DNA of 64,000 nt from Vitellaria paradoxa (GCA_019916065.1 CM034241.1:20227541-20291540); one strand, 5' to 3'; positions 23,206 to 37,019 are shown, numbered from the stretch's first letter. The notes: generated from the sequence alone by a model not told the origin. A program made the numbers and translations.

Positions 23206-23580
23206 TTTACCGACCAAAAATTTGGCCGCCAAAGGCCAACATTTAGTCGTTGAAATATTTGCTGACCAATGACGGTTTGGTCGGCAACTGGTCGAGGAAA
23301 GGCAGTTGGGGATACTTTTAGTGACCAAAATATGATCTAGTCGACAAATGTTAATCTTTAGCGACCCAAGTTTAGTCGCCAATACAATCAACTCTAGCGA
23401 CCAAATAGTCGCGAATATCTAAACTTTCAGCAACCAGTTGGTCGCCAATGACTGAGAGCTTCAGCAACCAGTTGGTCGCCAATGGTTAGAATAGAAAACA
23501 AAAGCAGATTGTCTTCAGCGACCAGTTGGTCGCCAATTACCAATACCTTCAGTGACCAGTTGGTCGGGAATGGTTAGAAA
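23206..23580. repeat. CACTA left subterminal repeats
   Basis: About ten short palindromic units, the best being AGCGACCAGTTGGTCGCCAAT (three close copies at ~23430-23560). In En/Spm-type elements such repeats bind the TNPA-like protein and are needed for transposition. Confidence 0.85.
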
Positions 23581-25012
23581 TAGAAAAAAAAAAAACAGCA
23601 GATTGTTTCTCTAATTTTTTGGTTTTACCCCCTATTAATTATTTGTTTACCTATAATAATTCACAAAAATTATTCACCATGACCACAAATTGACCAATAA
23701 ATAAATAAACATCCACTATCCAAATTAAACATTCAACACATTAAATTACATAAAACATATATACATATTTTCAAAAATTACAATGAGTTTCGATAAGTCT
23801 GTTTGATATCTATGATAGAACAATACTTAAACAATAATTCCCAAGTCAAAACTAAACTTCAACACCTATGATTGAGATATACATTTGTGAAAAACATCAC
23901 AATAAGGCACATAAACCAAAACAAGACAAAATGAAGCAATTCTAGCTTCCAAAACTCACTAAGCAAGCAACCTCAACCGGGCTAGAAGTCAGCATCATTT
24001 GAAGAGGAAATCGCCAAAGGAATTGCACCAAAAAATGCCATCGTTAGTGCCACCAATGTGTAGCTAACAGGTTCACAAACCACACCTCTGCACAAGCATT
24101 CAGGAGAAGACCATCTGTACACCATCCTCACCTCAGCAATCTCCCAATGAGAAAAATTGTATTTCCAGCAGCTAGAGCATGAATTATTCTCCAAAATCAG
24201 CCAATTTCAAGTTGATCCAATCCTCACAACAAGTAGCAACAAACAAAAATTAAAATGGCAACAATAAATAATTTAACAACATTTTAAACATAACCAACAT
24301 TCACCAAATATCTAGAAGAACTAAATGTAAGCATTACATTCCAAACCACAACCATTAGCAATCCACAAACCTCCTCCAAAATAACAAATACCTAGAAAAT
24401 GACCAGCTTGAAAGATGCCAGCAAATTCACCACAGCAACATACCAATCAAGCAAAAATTCATAATATCCAACAAAGATAAGCAAAACAGATGGCATACTA
24501 TTATTGATATATCATATTCAAACAACTCCAAGACTAACCAGCAAAACACTAAATGGCCTCACAACAAAACTATGAATACAAGTCTAGTCAATCACATTAA
24601 GCAAAAGACTTGAAGGTTTTTAGAACCACTACTCGAAGATATGATATAGCAGCAGCTTATATTTAAAACTATACACTACATGCTTAAAGCCCAGTACAAT
24701 CAGATGAAATGATCTGTAACAATCAGACTTTGGTTGCAATTTTGCCAATAAAAAAGAACTAACTTGGGCCATGAACTCATAAGCGTGGTGAAAACACGAG
24801 TTAAAAAAGAACTAATTTGATCTACACTATATGTTTTGAAACTCATCCACGCAAGAAACTATTATGTTCAACATCAATACATCTAAAAAGTGAATATCTA
24901 ACTAATATAAGTATTCTAAACTATTTAATGTAGGTGTATGTGAATTCAGAATTCTTTAATCAGTAACTTACCAAATTATGCTGATGTTCCCCCCAAACCA
25001 TCTCCTCCAAAT
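23581..25012. other. CACTA noncoding region, 3' of the second gene
   Basis: AT-rich with no supported coding sequence. A 70-codon Cys-containing minus-strand frame at 23982-24194 has no recognisable domain. Probably 3' untranslated and spacer DNA of the element. Confidence 0.4.
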
Positions 25013-26698
25013 TTATCCCGCATCATTGCAAAAAAGTTGGTCAAATTGTTTCTGAGTCTCCACTTCTCGCGCCATCCTATCCTCTTCATACTTTCTCTTC
25101 TCCTCTTCATATCTTTGCATTCGCTCATTTTGTTCGACAATGAGTGCATTTTGCTCTTCAATTTCTGCCTTTAGTTTTTCAAACTCCTGATAAGTTGCTT
25201 TAGAAGATGTGGATCTTGTCGATGAGGATGGTTTTGGGCCCTTCCCAAATCCGAGCAAATAACCAGATCTTTCTCCAAGTACCATTTAAGATAGCTGCTT
25301 TGGCGTATAATGTGGGCCACCTGCCTCAATTGTCTCGATCTCACGCCTAACAATCTCATCCTGTACATATTTCAAACATTTAAAAAATTATTTTAAATAA
25401 TATTAATGAGAAATTGAATAAAAAAAGAGATTTGTAAAAAATTAAGGATTGCACTTACATAATTTTCCCAACACTTTGGATGAATGTAGTCATTCTTCTT
25501 CTTGCTCCAATGAGTGTCTTTGTAAAACATTGAAAATGGGAAATCCTGATCTCCAAGTTTCTTAGTCTATTTAAAAAGCAACAATCGAAGTTAGTTACAA
25601 TTTATTAAGTTATTAACAACCTCTAGTCACAATATGAGCATGTAAATTAAATTTATAAATCAAATATAATTATAAAAACCAACAATTTACCTGAAGGGAT
25701 AATTTTGCGGGGAATGATTGGGATCCAGCTGTATGATTATACAACAGTTGAGCACGATTAATTTTGGCTTGGACCGCTCGTTTCTTAAAAGATAACTTAA
25801 TTAGTAACTATCTACTTGTTTATAAATTGTTTAAAAATCAAATATTTGCTTAAAAAATTACCTTATGTTTTTCAGAACTCCACACAATGTCAATCATATA
25901 CCTCCAGTCTTCTTGTCTTGCAGGGTCTGGGGCATTAGAATATGGATCCTTTCCATCTTTCAAAACATCCAAGTAATGTTGCTTTCACTTGAATCGCCAG
26001 TCCTTGTATATATAATAACACCTTTTGTCAATAGCATCCTGAACGTACTGTTCAGAGAGGTCCTTAATGTCAAACATTTGCTGCAAGATATCATACGCAT
26101 TAGATACACAAACACACACATATATTTACACTAAATAAAAATACATAATCGGAAAAATGCATTACCAACACATTCTGGATGATGACATCCTTACTGCCCA
26201 TATCAATTTCATTCCAAGCATTAACACCTTGTAATGGTGCCGAAAGATGAATATGGACCCCAAGTTGATTAGCAATCTTAGTGGCATTTTTCCCAATAAA
26301 TGTACCTGCTATTGGGCAAACTTCAACCTCAAGCTTATTTCCTTTATTTTTACTCAATTCTCGCTGCATACTTTTGCCTTTTGTAGGGCCACGAGCACGC
26401 GATCTTATTGAGGAATCTTATATAATATTAAATAGTTAATAACAAAATAACTGTCAAATAATTAACAACCAAAATAAATAAATAAAACATACATAATTAA
26501 AAATAAAAATATAAAAACAAAAGTGTGAAAATTAATATTACTACTGCCAACGCAAAGCGATCCTCTAGATGCAGGTGTCTCTGCTGATGTAGGTGATCCA
26601 AGTGTCATTAGTCCATCGACATCATTTGGTGAGTCGGTCGAAGGCGTGACATCAGTACTTGAGAGCCGACTTAATCCTACTCTGCTACCAGCAGGCAT
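25013..26698 (-). pseudogene. CACTA second gene, Transposase_24 / TNPA-like, broken
   Basis: A minus-strand multi-exon gene. Probable exons: ~26698-26540 (Met-rich start, Ser/Thr-rich leader), ~26415-26166, ~26082-25863, ~25784-25692, ~25568-25461 and ~25361-25013, separated by AT-rich introns with GT...AG ends. Features typical of the plant Ptta/En/Spm family (Transposase_24) are a KRCYYIYKDWR box, then HTAGSQSF, then a THWSKKKN-like histidine box, and a C-terminal coiled coil rich in Glu/Gln/Lys. The product should bind the subterminal repeats in the nucleus and help the TNP2 transposase. In-frame TGA at 25986-25988 (after DWRFK) and TAA at 25286-25288 make it a pseudogene. Confidence 0.8.
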
Positions 26699-29137
26699 AT
26701 CTACAACTTTTATAACATTATATATTAGAAAACATCACGTAAGTAAATAATTTTTAATACATATATGTGTGTGTGGTTCTCTTTGGTTGTGTATGGGGGT
26801 GTCTTTATCTTTGGTTATGTGTGTGGGCCTGGCTGTAAAAGTTTTGAAAATAGGCTCTCCCTCTCTTTGTCTATTAGAATAAAGTTTTATACTAACGTGG
26901 AAGATGAATGGAAACCCACCTGAAATCTGAGTTTGAAGAAGCAAAAATTGACAAAAAATTCTAACTTGTTATGTTTGTTATGCCCACTTGAAGATCCCAC
27001 CAAGGGATCAGAAACTCCAGCTTGTTCTGCTTCTTACTGCACACTTGCCACTATAGTATTGTTAGATTACTTGGAGAATTCAATAACTATCAAACATTAA
27101 TAGCATTAAGATGAGAGCAAGATGATAGCAACATAGTTAAAACTGTCTTCTTCTCCTATGCAAAGTAGAAAAAATTCACCAAACAAATTGATGGTATTTT
27201 TTTAAAACAACAATCTCTTGTTTGTTCACAATGCTTCAATTCGAAGGGAACATGACATTTGTTTCATACAGAAAGCAGTCTCCAGCACATTACCACATTA
27301 CAAGACTTCCAACAATTCCATTCCAACAAATTCACTTAGCAGCCAACATTCATAACTAGTTGGATTAAAATTTTGATACAGCCAGAAAGAAAGCAAATAA
27401 TAAAAATAGCACCAAACCATTTGCAGCACATACAAAGAATAAAAATAGCACCAAATAGCAGTTCAATAACACAACAAAGACACTAACATAATAAAATAAT
27501 CCTCACTGCAGCAGCAAGCAAGAATCAGCAACAAACAATAAAGCAGCAGATCAAAATACTAGTACCCAGCCCAGCAACACATGACAACAAACCAAACAAA
27601 TAAAGAGCCAAATCAAAAGCAAAGAACCAGAAACCAAAGACCAGAACCAGAAGGCAACCTCTAGTTTGATAAGAAGTACATTTTGTCCATAAGAAGTACA
27701 TTTTATCCCCTCTTTGATAAGTAAATGTGTCATGAAAATAACTAGGAGTGTAGCCTCTGTGCTTCTCACCAAAATTGAGCTCTCCTATAAAATTAATAAG
27801 AGAAAAAAAAAAAAAAAAAAAAAAAAAAAAACAGCCACAAACCCCTTATCTAATACATAGGTTTTACAAGCCAAGTGTTCATCATCCTCTTTAAATGGCA
27901 TGCACCTCCCCAATATAAAAAATCAATTCTGTAAAACAGAAAAAGCTATTAGTTCTTTTATGCAACTGTTAGTTCTTTTATCTTCTCTTATTTGTTTTTT
28001 GCTTTTATTTTTACCCTTTATAAATTCATGTCATTTTGGACTTGCAAGTGGCAACACAACATAATACAAACATTGATGTACTAGCAGGTTTGTTTTTGCT
28101 CTTAACTAAATTTGTAACTACTGTTGTTTACATTTTTGTGGCTTATTAAAAAAGAGCTCTTAACTAAGGCAAAAAATAAATAGAAGTAATATATAAGTAT
28201 TGTTCTCTCATCATCTTTACCCAGCCTTCTTGGGATTTTTGGGCTTGGAAATGTGCTGGATGATAATAATATCTGCTAACAAAATAGTAATTTACAAGGT
28301 CAAAGCTATTTACAAGAGGAAATGGATCATGTTTTTTATGGCAGTGAGTTCCTACAACAAAATAGTAATTATGGCAATTCCTAAGAAGAGCTTTAACCTT
28401 GCAAGAAGCTCTAAAAAAGGATCATGCTATAGCAAGGATTCATACATGCTAGCCATATACATCTATACCAAATGCTATTAGTAAAGGTTAACTTCTTTTA
28501 TACAACTTAAGCAACATGGATACAGATACTTACATGGAATACGGATAAGAGATGTGTATAGACACGGATAGGAAAATTTTCAAAAACTGAGAATACAAAT
28601 ATAGTAAATAAATAGCAAAAAAATAACAAATTTTGATGTTAATAGTTTTGGATACTCAAATTTTTTGATTTGTGCTTATTAGGATTGCTTACCAAATTGT
28701 AATGCCTTCTATTTACATCTTGAAAAGCAGTAGTAGCTTGTAATCTTCTAGCCTTCCTACTCTATAAGCTATCTGTCTTGGAAGAAAATGACACCACATT
28801 ACACAAAGTATAATGTAAAGAAAGCAACAAAACCCTAGCTAGCTTTATACCCAGTACAAAATGCATGTAAGGGCAAAATTAATGAATATTATACCTTATC
28901 AGGAGAAGCAAACTTAGAAAAATTGAAAAATGGGCCTATCAGTCTACAGGGCAAAAATAAGGGTGTCATATTGGTACCTCCAAAAGCATTAGTTCATTTT
29001 ACTAGCAAAGAGGTAGGCATTTTGCTAATGGGTAAAAAAATTACCTAAAAAAATATAAAAGAAATATAGCCAAACTGAGCATAAAAGAGAGAATTCGTGT
29101 AAGATACATTACATCTAAAAAATAATATACCATAAAA
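26699..29137. other. CACTA spacer between the two genes
   Basis: About 2.4 kb of AT-rich DNA with no supported gene. It includes a run of ~30 A at 27803-27831. The run is not flanked by a direct repeat that I can see. Small frames here have no recognisable domain. It probably holds the 5' leader and introns of the Transposase_24-like gene. Confidence 0.4.
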
Positions 29138-32100
29138 TCAAGGTTCCCCATTGTAATCATTGTTAGATTGAGAATCATACTCAGATTCAGAATGATAAAG
29201 GAACTCATCCTCATCGACATTGTCCTCTATATAAACAAAATCCTCCTCCTCGTCACATATGAAATTATCAAGCCCAACACATTCATCACGCGTTCGTCTC
29301 TCCGTGTTAATGAAGTCATTTTGAACAATTTCAGCTTCAATATCATTTCTACATAGCTCATCTCCAATTTGATCTTCAATGACAATCGGAGGAACATCTG
29401 TGGTTTCATCTTGTTGGAACACATCACTTGTTTCATCATTTTCGGTGGTTTCCTCACTCATTTTTTCTGGTACATCCCAAGTTCCATGTCGTTGAATACG
29501 TTGTACAACTTTCCAATTGTGGCCTAATTTCGTATCGTTGACATAAAAAACTTGTTCCACTTGATTTGGTAAAACAAAAGGGTCCTCTTTATACCATCTA
29601 CTTCCAACATCTACAGTAGTGCGATGTGCATCTGTGAATAAAGTCTTAGTACTTCCAGTATTGAACCATTCGCATTGAAACAAAACCACTCGATGATCAA
29701 ACATATATCTTAACTCCCATACTTTACACAAAAACCCATAAAAGTCATGAGTTTGTCCCTTATGGTCTCCTTCCACTACCACTCCACTATTTTGACTTTT
29801 TCGACGACTTTCCAAGTCCTTTGTATGGAATCGAACACCATTAGATATGCAACCTGAATATAAGCCTATTATTGGATTAGGGCCATTAGCTAATGACCAT
29901 AATTCATCACTAGCTTCTGGCGACCCTTGAGATCTCAGGTGATTCATCTACATAATGTAAATACTGCACATTAATTGATGTTGAATTTAATTAGGTGAAT
30001 AAATTAGAATTTAACATATTACAACTATATCTTACGCGGCATTTAAACTAATTAGGGAATAACTCCATTTGCCTCTTCCTGATGTCTCTCGTGCTTTCAT
30101 TCTCCAAAATATGTTTGTGCTCCCTATAATAATAAAAAATATGTATAATAAAAGTTTTAAGTAATTATAAGATTTTAAAACAAGAAAGACGTATATAAGA
30201 AAACGTACTCTAAATATGGGTCTATTTTAGAATTATTGTACAGGACAAACCAATGCGCCATCTCCCGTTCTTTAATGGAAACATCAGGTGGTCGATACAT
30301 TGGAAGAATAGGACGAACACTCTGAGTGAATATTGCCAACCCAGGGCCACGGTCACCACCATCATCATTCCGGTCTTCTCTATTGAACACAGTTTCGGTC
30401 TCGTCGAGATACATTGAGCAGAAGGCAAGACATTCTTTCACAACATATGCCTCTGCAATTGAACCTTCTGGACGAGCTCGATTCGTGACAAACTTTTTCA
30501 ATGTACCAAGAAACCTTCCATATAAAAAAGTTAAAAGCAAAAATATGTTATACATTAGACATTTATCTTAGCCTTCAACATATAATCCCATAATTGAAAG
30601 TAGAGAATATTACCGTTCAATTGGGTACATCCACCGATAATGCACTGGCCCCCCGAGTTTGGCCTCGTGGGGTAAATGAATAGGCAAATGAACTATGACA
30701 TCAAAGAATGCCGGAGGAAATATCTTCTCTAACTTACAAAGAATCAAAACAATACGTTCCTCTAATTTTTCAAAGTGACTTAAATTCAATGTCTTAGGAC
30801 ATAATTCTTGAAAAAAATTGCCCAACTCAAACAATGGAGTACAAACATCCTTGCTAAGGCATCCACGCATCCCAACTGATAGAATTTTTTGTAATAGCAC
30901 ATGACAATCATGACTTTTAAGACCCGATAACCTGCCATCTCTTGTGTTTACACATCTGGAAATGTTTGCTGCATGTCCATCTGGATACTTGATAGATTGT
31001 ACAAAGTCTAAGAACCTTTGTCTCTCTTGCGAAGATAGTGTGAACAATACAAGAGGCATTACTAGTTTGCCATCAGGACGCTCCTTACAATGCAAAGTTT
31101 TTCTAATTTTCATATCTTTTAAGTCCATACGAGCTTTTGGTGTATCTTTGTTCTTTCCATGAATGCTCAACAGTATGCCAATTAAATTGTCACATATATT
31201 TTTTTCTATGTGCATAACATCAAGATTGTGCCTGAGATTGAGTGTCTTCCAATAGGGTAGCTCAAAGAATATGCTTTTTTTATTCCAATTCAGGTTCGAT
31301 TTCTTGCTACTAGCTGCTTGAGATTTGCTCATCATTTTTTGCCTCTTAAGATTGTTTGGATGCTTCCCATATGGCTCAAACGTACCTGCCAATACTTGTT
31401 CAAATATCTGTTCTCCAGTTAAGACATGTGGTCGTCGTCGATTCTCAACTTTACCGTCAAAAAGCTTGCTCCTTCGCCAAGAATAGTCTTCAAGAAGAAA
31501 ACGACGAGCACCCATGTATCCAATCTTACCTCTCAATGACTGGGTTGAATGTTCCTCATTACAATTAGGACAAGGCATATACCCTTTTGTTATCTACCTT
31601 GATAGATTACCATAAGCTGGAAAGTCATTAATAGTCCACATGACAGCTGCACGCATTTGAAAGGTGCATCCCGATGATGCATCATAAGTGCATGCACCAT
31701 TTTCCCCACAAATCCTTCAACTCATCAATTAATGGTTGCATATAAACATCAATGTTTCGACTTGGGGCTCTTGGTCCTGGAATAATTAATGACATCATGA
31801 AAAATTGCTCCTTCATACATTTCCATGGTGGAAAGTTGTATGGTGTAAGCACTATAGGCCACATACTATATGAATTGCTCATGTGTCCAAAAGGATTAAA
31901 CCCATCGGTGGCTAGGCCTAGCCTCACATTTCTTGATTCTCTTGCAAATTCAGGATATACTATGTCAAAATTCTTCCACTCATCGCCATCAGCAGGATGC
32001 CTTAATATCCCATCATCAACTCGCTTCTCCTTATGCCATCTCATATCTGGAGCCGTTTTCCTCGACATATACAATCTTTTCAATCTTGGTGTAAGTGGGA

Positions 32101-32905
32101 AGTATCTTAACACCTTGTGTGCAATTTTCTTATCAGTTCTACCTTGTGATTTATATCTAGAAGTCTTACATACAGGACATTTATCTAGGCTTGCATTCTC
32201 CTTTTAGAAAAGTGCACAATCAAATTTACAAGCATCAATGCATTCATATCCCAAGCCCAAATCACGTAACAATTTCTTGGCCTCATAAACAGTCCACGGA
32301 ACCCTCTCCTTACAGTTAGGCAAGAGTTTCTTTAATATTTTAAATAAATAGTCCACAGATTTGTTGCTCCACTTAAACATCACCTTTGCATGCATGATAG
32401 TGATAATGAATGATAACACATTATACTCTTTACAACCAGGATATAACTCATGCCGAGCCTCATGTAATAGCTTGTCGAAGTTTTGGACATCACCAACTTC
32501 TATGCCATCAAGACTTCCTTCTGTGTCATGATCACTCATAAAGTTTCCGAAATAAATATCTTCTAACATATCGGGAATTTCATCACCATTTTCCTCTACT
32601 TCATCATTACGTTCGCTTTCATCACCATCATCATCCATGAGATCATTTTCTAGATTGGATGAACTAGTAGCAACGTCTTCACCGTGATGTAACCAAGTTG
32701 TGTATGTTGGTGACATTCCTCTTAAGAATAAATGGTACTTCACTATATTAATGTCAATGTATGAAATATTCATACAGTTCACAGATGGACAACAGATTTT
32801 TCCATCTAATCCAACGCTTGCACTAGGAAATTCAATGAATGCATTAACCCCAACTCTATACTGATCGCTTACTCGATCTTTAAGTTTCATCCAACTTTTA
32901 TCCAT
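29138..32905 (-). pseudogene. CACTA TNP2-like transposase, broken
   Basis: Start ATG at 32903-32905. Domains in order: Transpos_assoc (MDKSWMKLKDRVSDQYRVGV, then a Cys pair and a TTWLHHGE box), TNP2/Transposase_21 (from ~32260, with RHPADGDEWKNFD, LGLATDGFNPFG and FMMSLIIPGP), DUF4218 (KLEKIFPPAFFDV, HLPHEAKLGGPVHYRWM near 30620-30680), and DUF4216 (29947-29440, ending in a FYVNDTKLGHNWKVVQ box). The tail is acidic. Good introns: 30515-30613, 30124-30208 and 29948-30035. Breaks: TAA at 32204-32206, a one-base frameshift near 31708, TAG near 31597 and TAG at 30048-30050. The enzyme would cut and join the CACTA ends in the nucleus; this copy cannot make it. Confidence 0.9.
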
Positions 32906-33279
32906 TTTTGCTGACCTACAATAAATAATTATAAACATAAAAGTTATGAAGTCCAATTAAAAACATTCAAAACAATCACATAACTGATTAAAATGTTTTA
33001 TACAGTGAATAGATGTTCACTACAAATCTCTAAATCTTAAAAACTTTAAACCCTTATCTCATATCTTTTAGCAAATATTAGTGAACTTTTTGAACGAATG
33101 GGAACCTTCCTAAGAGGTGGCTGATTGGTTGTTGATCATCAAATCAAATCCTTTGAATTGGGACTTTGGCATTTGAAAGCTACCTAGGCCATGTAATTTG
33201 GTTTTCATCAGTATTTTTTATTACTCCCTTTGCTTCTTGATTTACTAACACTCTTAGATGTTTTGTGTAGGTTGTGGAA
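32906..33279. other. CACTA region upstream of TNP2-like gene
   Basis: Contains a probable 5' intron of the transposase gene (acceptor TTGTAG just before GTCAGCAAAAATGG on the minus strand). No other feature seen. Confidence 0.4.
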
Positions 33280-33471
33280 CTCGGCAGCAAGTGATAACCA
33301 TTTGTGGTACTTGCAACATTCTATTTACTTGGAGATTCCACTAAACGTTTACAGGTTAGAGGGCTGCAGAAGCATGTAATGCTTGAAATTGATGAGTGTA
33401 TACCAGATCCAAATGATTTTCATACTGGAACTAGTATTGATTGGAAAGACACGTTTAAAAGAGACTATAAA
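33280..33471 (+). pseudogene. Possible captured host fragment, F-box-protein-like
   Basis: Two short plus-strand stretches look like exons of a plant F-box protein. The first (from ~33281, after a TGTGTAG acceptor) gives LWNSAASDNHLWYLQH, like the W-N-x-A-x-S/D-N-x-L-W motif after an F-box. The second (from ~33355, after TTTACAG) gives IDECIPDPNDF and ends IDWKDTFKRDYK before a GTATAT donor, like the end of the same region. The frame shifts between them, with a possible intron remnant. It lies inside the CACTA element, opposite in strand to the transposase. CACTA elements are known to pick up host gene pieces. Similarity was judged by motif only. Confidence 0.4.
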
Positions 33472-34401
33472 GGTATATACTGATCTAGTTTCTTTCAAGC
33501 ATCCAAGCTGGTCTGAGCTTGTCCCTACGAGGTCAATCCTAACCCCCCCAAAAAAGCAGCCACTGATGATCCTAGTGAGTCGAGCCTACAATGAACCTTC
33601 CTAATTCACTAGCACGCATAAAGTTTTCAAAAAAACCAAAAAAAAGTAAAATATGGGATTAATATGATGTAAAAGTGATACGTCACAAATTTAATTGGTG
33701 GGAATATAAAAATTTTTTAAACTTTTTTGAATTTTTTAATTGTTTTTTAGATCCAAACAGACCCTTAATTTGCATACCCTAAAACTTGCCATCTTTTAAG
33801 GTCGTAGAACCACAATCCCACCACGTCATATAAGAGTTTTCTACCCATCTAAAGCATTGAGCTGAAAATTAAAAGATAGTGGGGGAAATTTTGCTCAACA
33901 GAAGTTGCTGAAAATTAATTAAAGAAGCTCTTTCTTTCTTGAAACTGTGAAGATTTGACTTTTATATATGATTAAAAAACTCAGTTTAAAGAGAACGACA
34001 GCCACTACAAAGATTTTGTGAGAACTTTTTTTAGGTTAACCTAGTTGCCTATGTTCAATATATTGAGAGATTGATGTTTACGTTACGGGTGTAGATTGCG
34101 TTAAAAAGGGTAAGAGTGTTGCTAGATATTTATTCACTTAGCTAGGTTTGAAAGTTTTTATATGAATTTATTTGGCGCGTAAAAAGAACTAATTTTTATA
34201 GTTAGTGAAGTTAGAAATTTCTACGACTTGCACCCATGAACTTGGTCATGGATGCGGGCATTTTTCTTTTCAACTGAGCTAGCCATTTTTTCTGCTTTGG
34301 TTTAAATTCAGTTGTTATTTGTTTAGTTGACATGGTTGTATCTGCAAAGTATGCTTAGTAATTGAAAAATGAGAGAGGTCTTTGTGGCAGTTGTGTAGTA
34401 A
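33472..34401. other. CACTA internal DNA without genes
   Basis: AT-rich, no supported coding sequence. The last 12 bases (34390-34401, GTTGTGTAGTAA) are the first target duplication of the LINE. Confidence 0.45.
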
Positions 34402-34492
34402 TAAAATGGCTAAGTTGACAACTTCTCACTCTAGATCTTTCTCTCTCTAAAACCATGGCTTCCAAAATAATCCATTACATCCTAATGCTCTC

Positions 34493-37019
34493 TTGTCACC
34501 TTCCCAAATCCTTAACCAGCACTCTGCAAATGCATCAAATCCATGTAAAGGTTCGGGTAGAAGCATCAACCAAAATCGCCCAACTATTGAGGATGGAAGA
34601 ACTAATGTTCACAACTCAACCGTAGCATCCAATTCTTGTAAGGGTTCGGGTAGGAGCACCAATGAGCATAGCCCGAGTACTAATGGGGACAAGGTTTCAT
34701 CCTTTCTCACTCCTATTTTGCTTTCTAGAGAAGAGAAGATAAAGGTCGTACTCAAGCCTTCCTCTTCAACTCCAAGCACACCAGTCACCAAACATAAGCC
34801 TTACGCTCATCGGAGCATAGAGGAGCTTAGGGCCGAGATTTCTAGGATAAAAAATTTCACCTTTAGGATGCCCAAATCTGCCACAAATGAAGACATTGGG
34901 ACTTATTCCTCCATGTCCAGCTTACAAGGAATAGATATGCAAGGGGAAGAAGGTTCTTGTCTTTTAGAAGAAAAAGGAATGGCATCCTTCGGAGGGAGTA
35001 TGAAGAGCAAACCCAAAGGAGAAACAATGGAAGTTGAATGGCCTAATGAAGTTAAAGAAGGAGGTAAGGAAGCAGATTTGCAAATGCTCCGGTCCCACCA
35101 AATGGCTAATTTAGTCCTTACTGCTAATGTGATGAAAGATACTCTTATGGAGAAAGAAGGTACGAGCACTATTGAGAATTTTCCTCCTAGTTCTTCTGGA
35201 ACTTCTTCTTTACTCCCTTATTCGGCTTCACAAGATCTACCAATGAAGGAGACCCATGATAAGCTTCCTGGTATGCCACTACAAAACCACAACTCCTATT
35301 GCCCGGTCAATTACTTATAACCGGGTACAAAACCCCTCTCACCAGATAAAGACAAAACCTCACTGCCTGACACCTAACTACCAATGTTACCAAAAGACAA
35401 TGCCCTTGAACTTATTAAATTACCTTCGTGTAAAGACCAAGCCAGCCCGGCCCGCAAATTCAAAACTCCAAATTGGGCGCCTTATTCTCCTTTAAAAGAC
35501 CCTAATCAGCCAGCTATCACTCTACAAATAAACCAAACTATAACCTCCAGCACAGTTCCCCCAAATGAAACCAATTTTTCTCTTGATATGGGCCCCTTCC
35601 CTTCCCTCGACGAATTGAAAACTTTCACTATCCAGCCCACCAAGGTAAACCAAGTAAATCCACCTTAGGAAATAGACCAGTTAAACTCTAATAGCCCAAA
35701 CCCACCAGCAAAGACCACCTGGGCCAACCTATTTAATGCTAACGGAATTAAAACAAATGGCTTGCCACTGAAATTTATCCAAGAACCTTCATCTGACCCA
35801 AACAATCAAAAGCCATGTGTCTCGGTCACCCTAGATGAAGTAGAGCATGAACTTGCTAAGTGGAAGTCAACCCTCATTGGATATGTGGTAGGTGCCAAAC
35901 CACCATATAATTAATGAAACAATTCGTTGAAAGAAGATGGAGGCCCTTCGGGCAGATTGAAACAATGATACTAAGTAATGGAGTTTTTTTGTTCAACTTT
36001 GAAAATGAGGAGTTAAAAATGAAAGTCATGGAGATGGGGCCATGGAGCTATTTTGACAAGCCTTTAATTATCAAACCTTGGTCTCCAAATTGCTCATATG
36101 ATAAGGAAGAACTTGGTTCTATTCCCATTTGGATTAGATTCCCATACTTAAAACTCCACTTGTGGTCAGAAAGGATACTAAGTAAGCTTTCAAGTTGCAT
36201 TGGAAACCCACTTTTACTAATAAGATGACTGCCACCAAGGAACGTTTAGTTTATGCAAGGGTGTGTGTAGAGATTTCACCAATGGCTGAGCTTCCACAAT
36301 GGATTGAAGTCAAGGACCATGATGGTATGGTGTTTATGCAACAAGTTGAATATGAATGGACTCCTAAGGTCTGTAAACAATGCAAGAGCATCAATCATGG
36401 AGTTAATAATTGCCCCAAGGTAACTAGAGCTGAATGGAGACCAAAGCCTACCCATAATAGCATGCAAAAACAGTACTCTTTGACCTCTAATCAAGGGCAC
36501 ACCTCATCAAATTGGCCTCAACCGATTTATGCAGGAGAATCTTCCAAAGTTGTTGAAACTAGAAACAAATTTGCTGCTCTTGGAGAGGACCATTTAGAGG
36601 AACAAAAGACTGATCAGCCCAAGTCAAGTGAGAACAATTCAGCCCAGCTACAAACACTTAACTTGGATGAGCAAAACAAGACTACAACTGGATTAATTGG
36701 CGTAGCAAACTTTGGAACCAATCAATTCAATACCTTGCTTGATCAAAGAGCTGCCATAGTACCTTATCCTAGTCCTTTACATGGGATTAACTCCCCTAAT
36801 GAAGCAGCAAAAGTATTATGGAGTCAGGTAGATGATCAACCAAAAAATGCTGATAATTCTCAAGGCTTTATAATGGATGGAATAGGACTTCCTAAGCATG
36901 AAGATTTGCAGGCAATGGAATCAAATGTCTACAGCTCACCAGACAATCAAATAGAAGCTTCTATGGAATTTCAAGATGATGGTAGCTGCTCAGTAATTGA
37001 AATAGATGTTGAAAAATAG
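34493..37019 (+). pseudogene. LINE ORF1 (DUF4283, zinc knuckle), frameshifted
   Basis: The N-terminal part is Ser/Thr-rich with two near-identical CKGSGRS repeats and a KHKPYAHRSIEELRAEI box. The middle (35820-36220) matches the plant LINE DUF4283 domain (VERRWRPFGQIETMIL, MGPWSYFDKPLIIKPW, IPIWIRFPYLKLHLWS). A CCHC_4 knuckle follows (CKQCKSINHGVNNCP near 36370-36415) and then a Ser/Gln-rich tail to TAG at 37017-37019. ORF1 proteins of plant L1 elements bind the element RNA. Stops at 35318-35320 and 35666-35668, and frame changes near 35910 and 36200, break it. An ATG at 34455 is out of frame with the main frame. Confidence 0.8.

Noticed and set aside
23982..24194. Cys-containing 70-codon minus-strand frame
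   Set aside because: No recognisable zinc-finger spacing and no neighbours supporting a gene; kept only as a note in the spacer entry.
27801..27831. Poly-A run as a second micro LINE insertion
   Set aside because: Not preceded by TTACC and no flanking direct repeat is visible.
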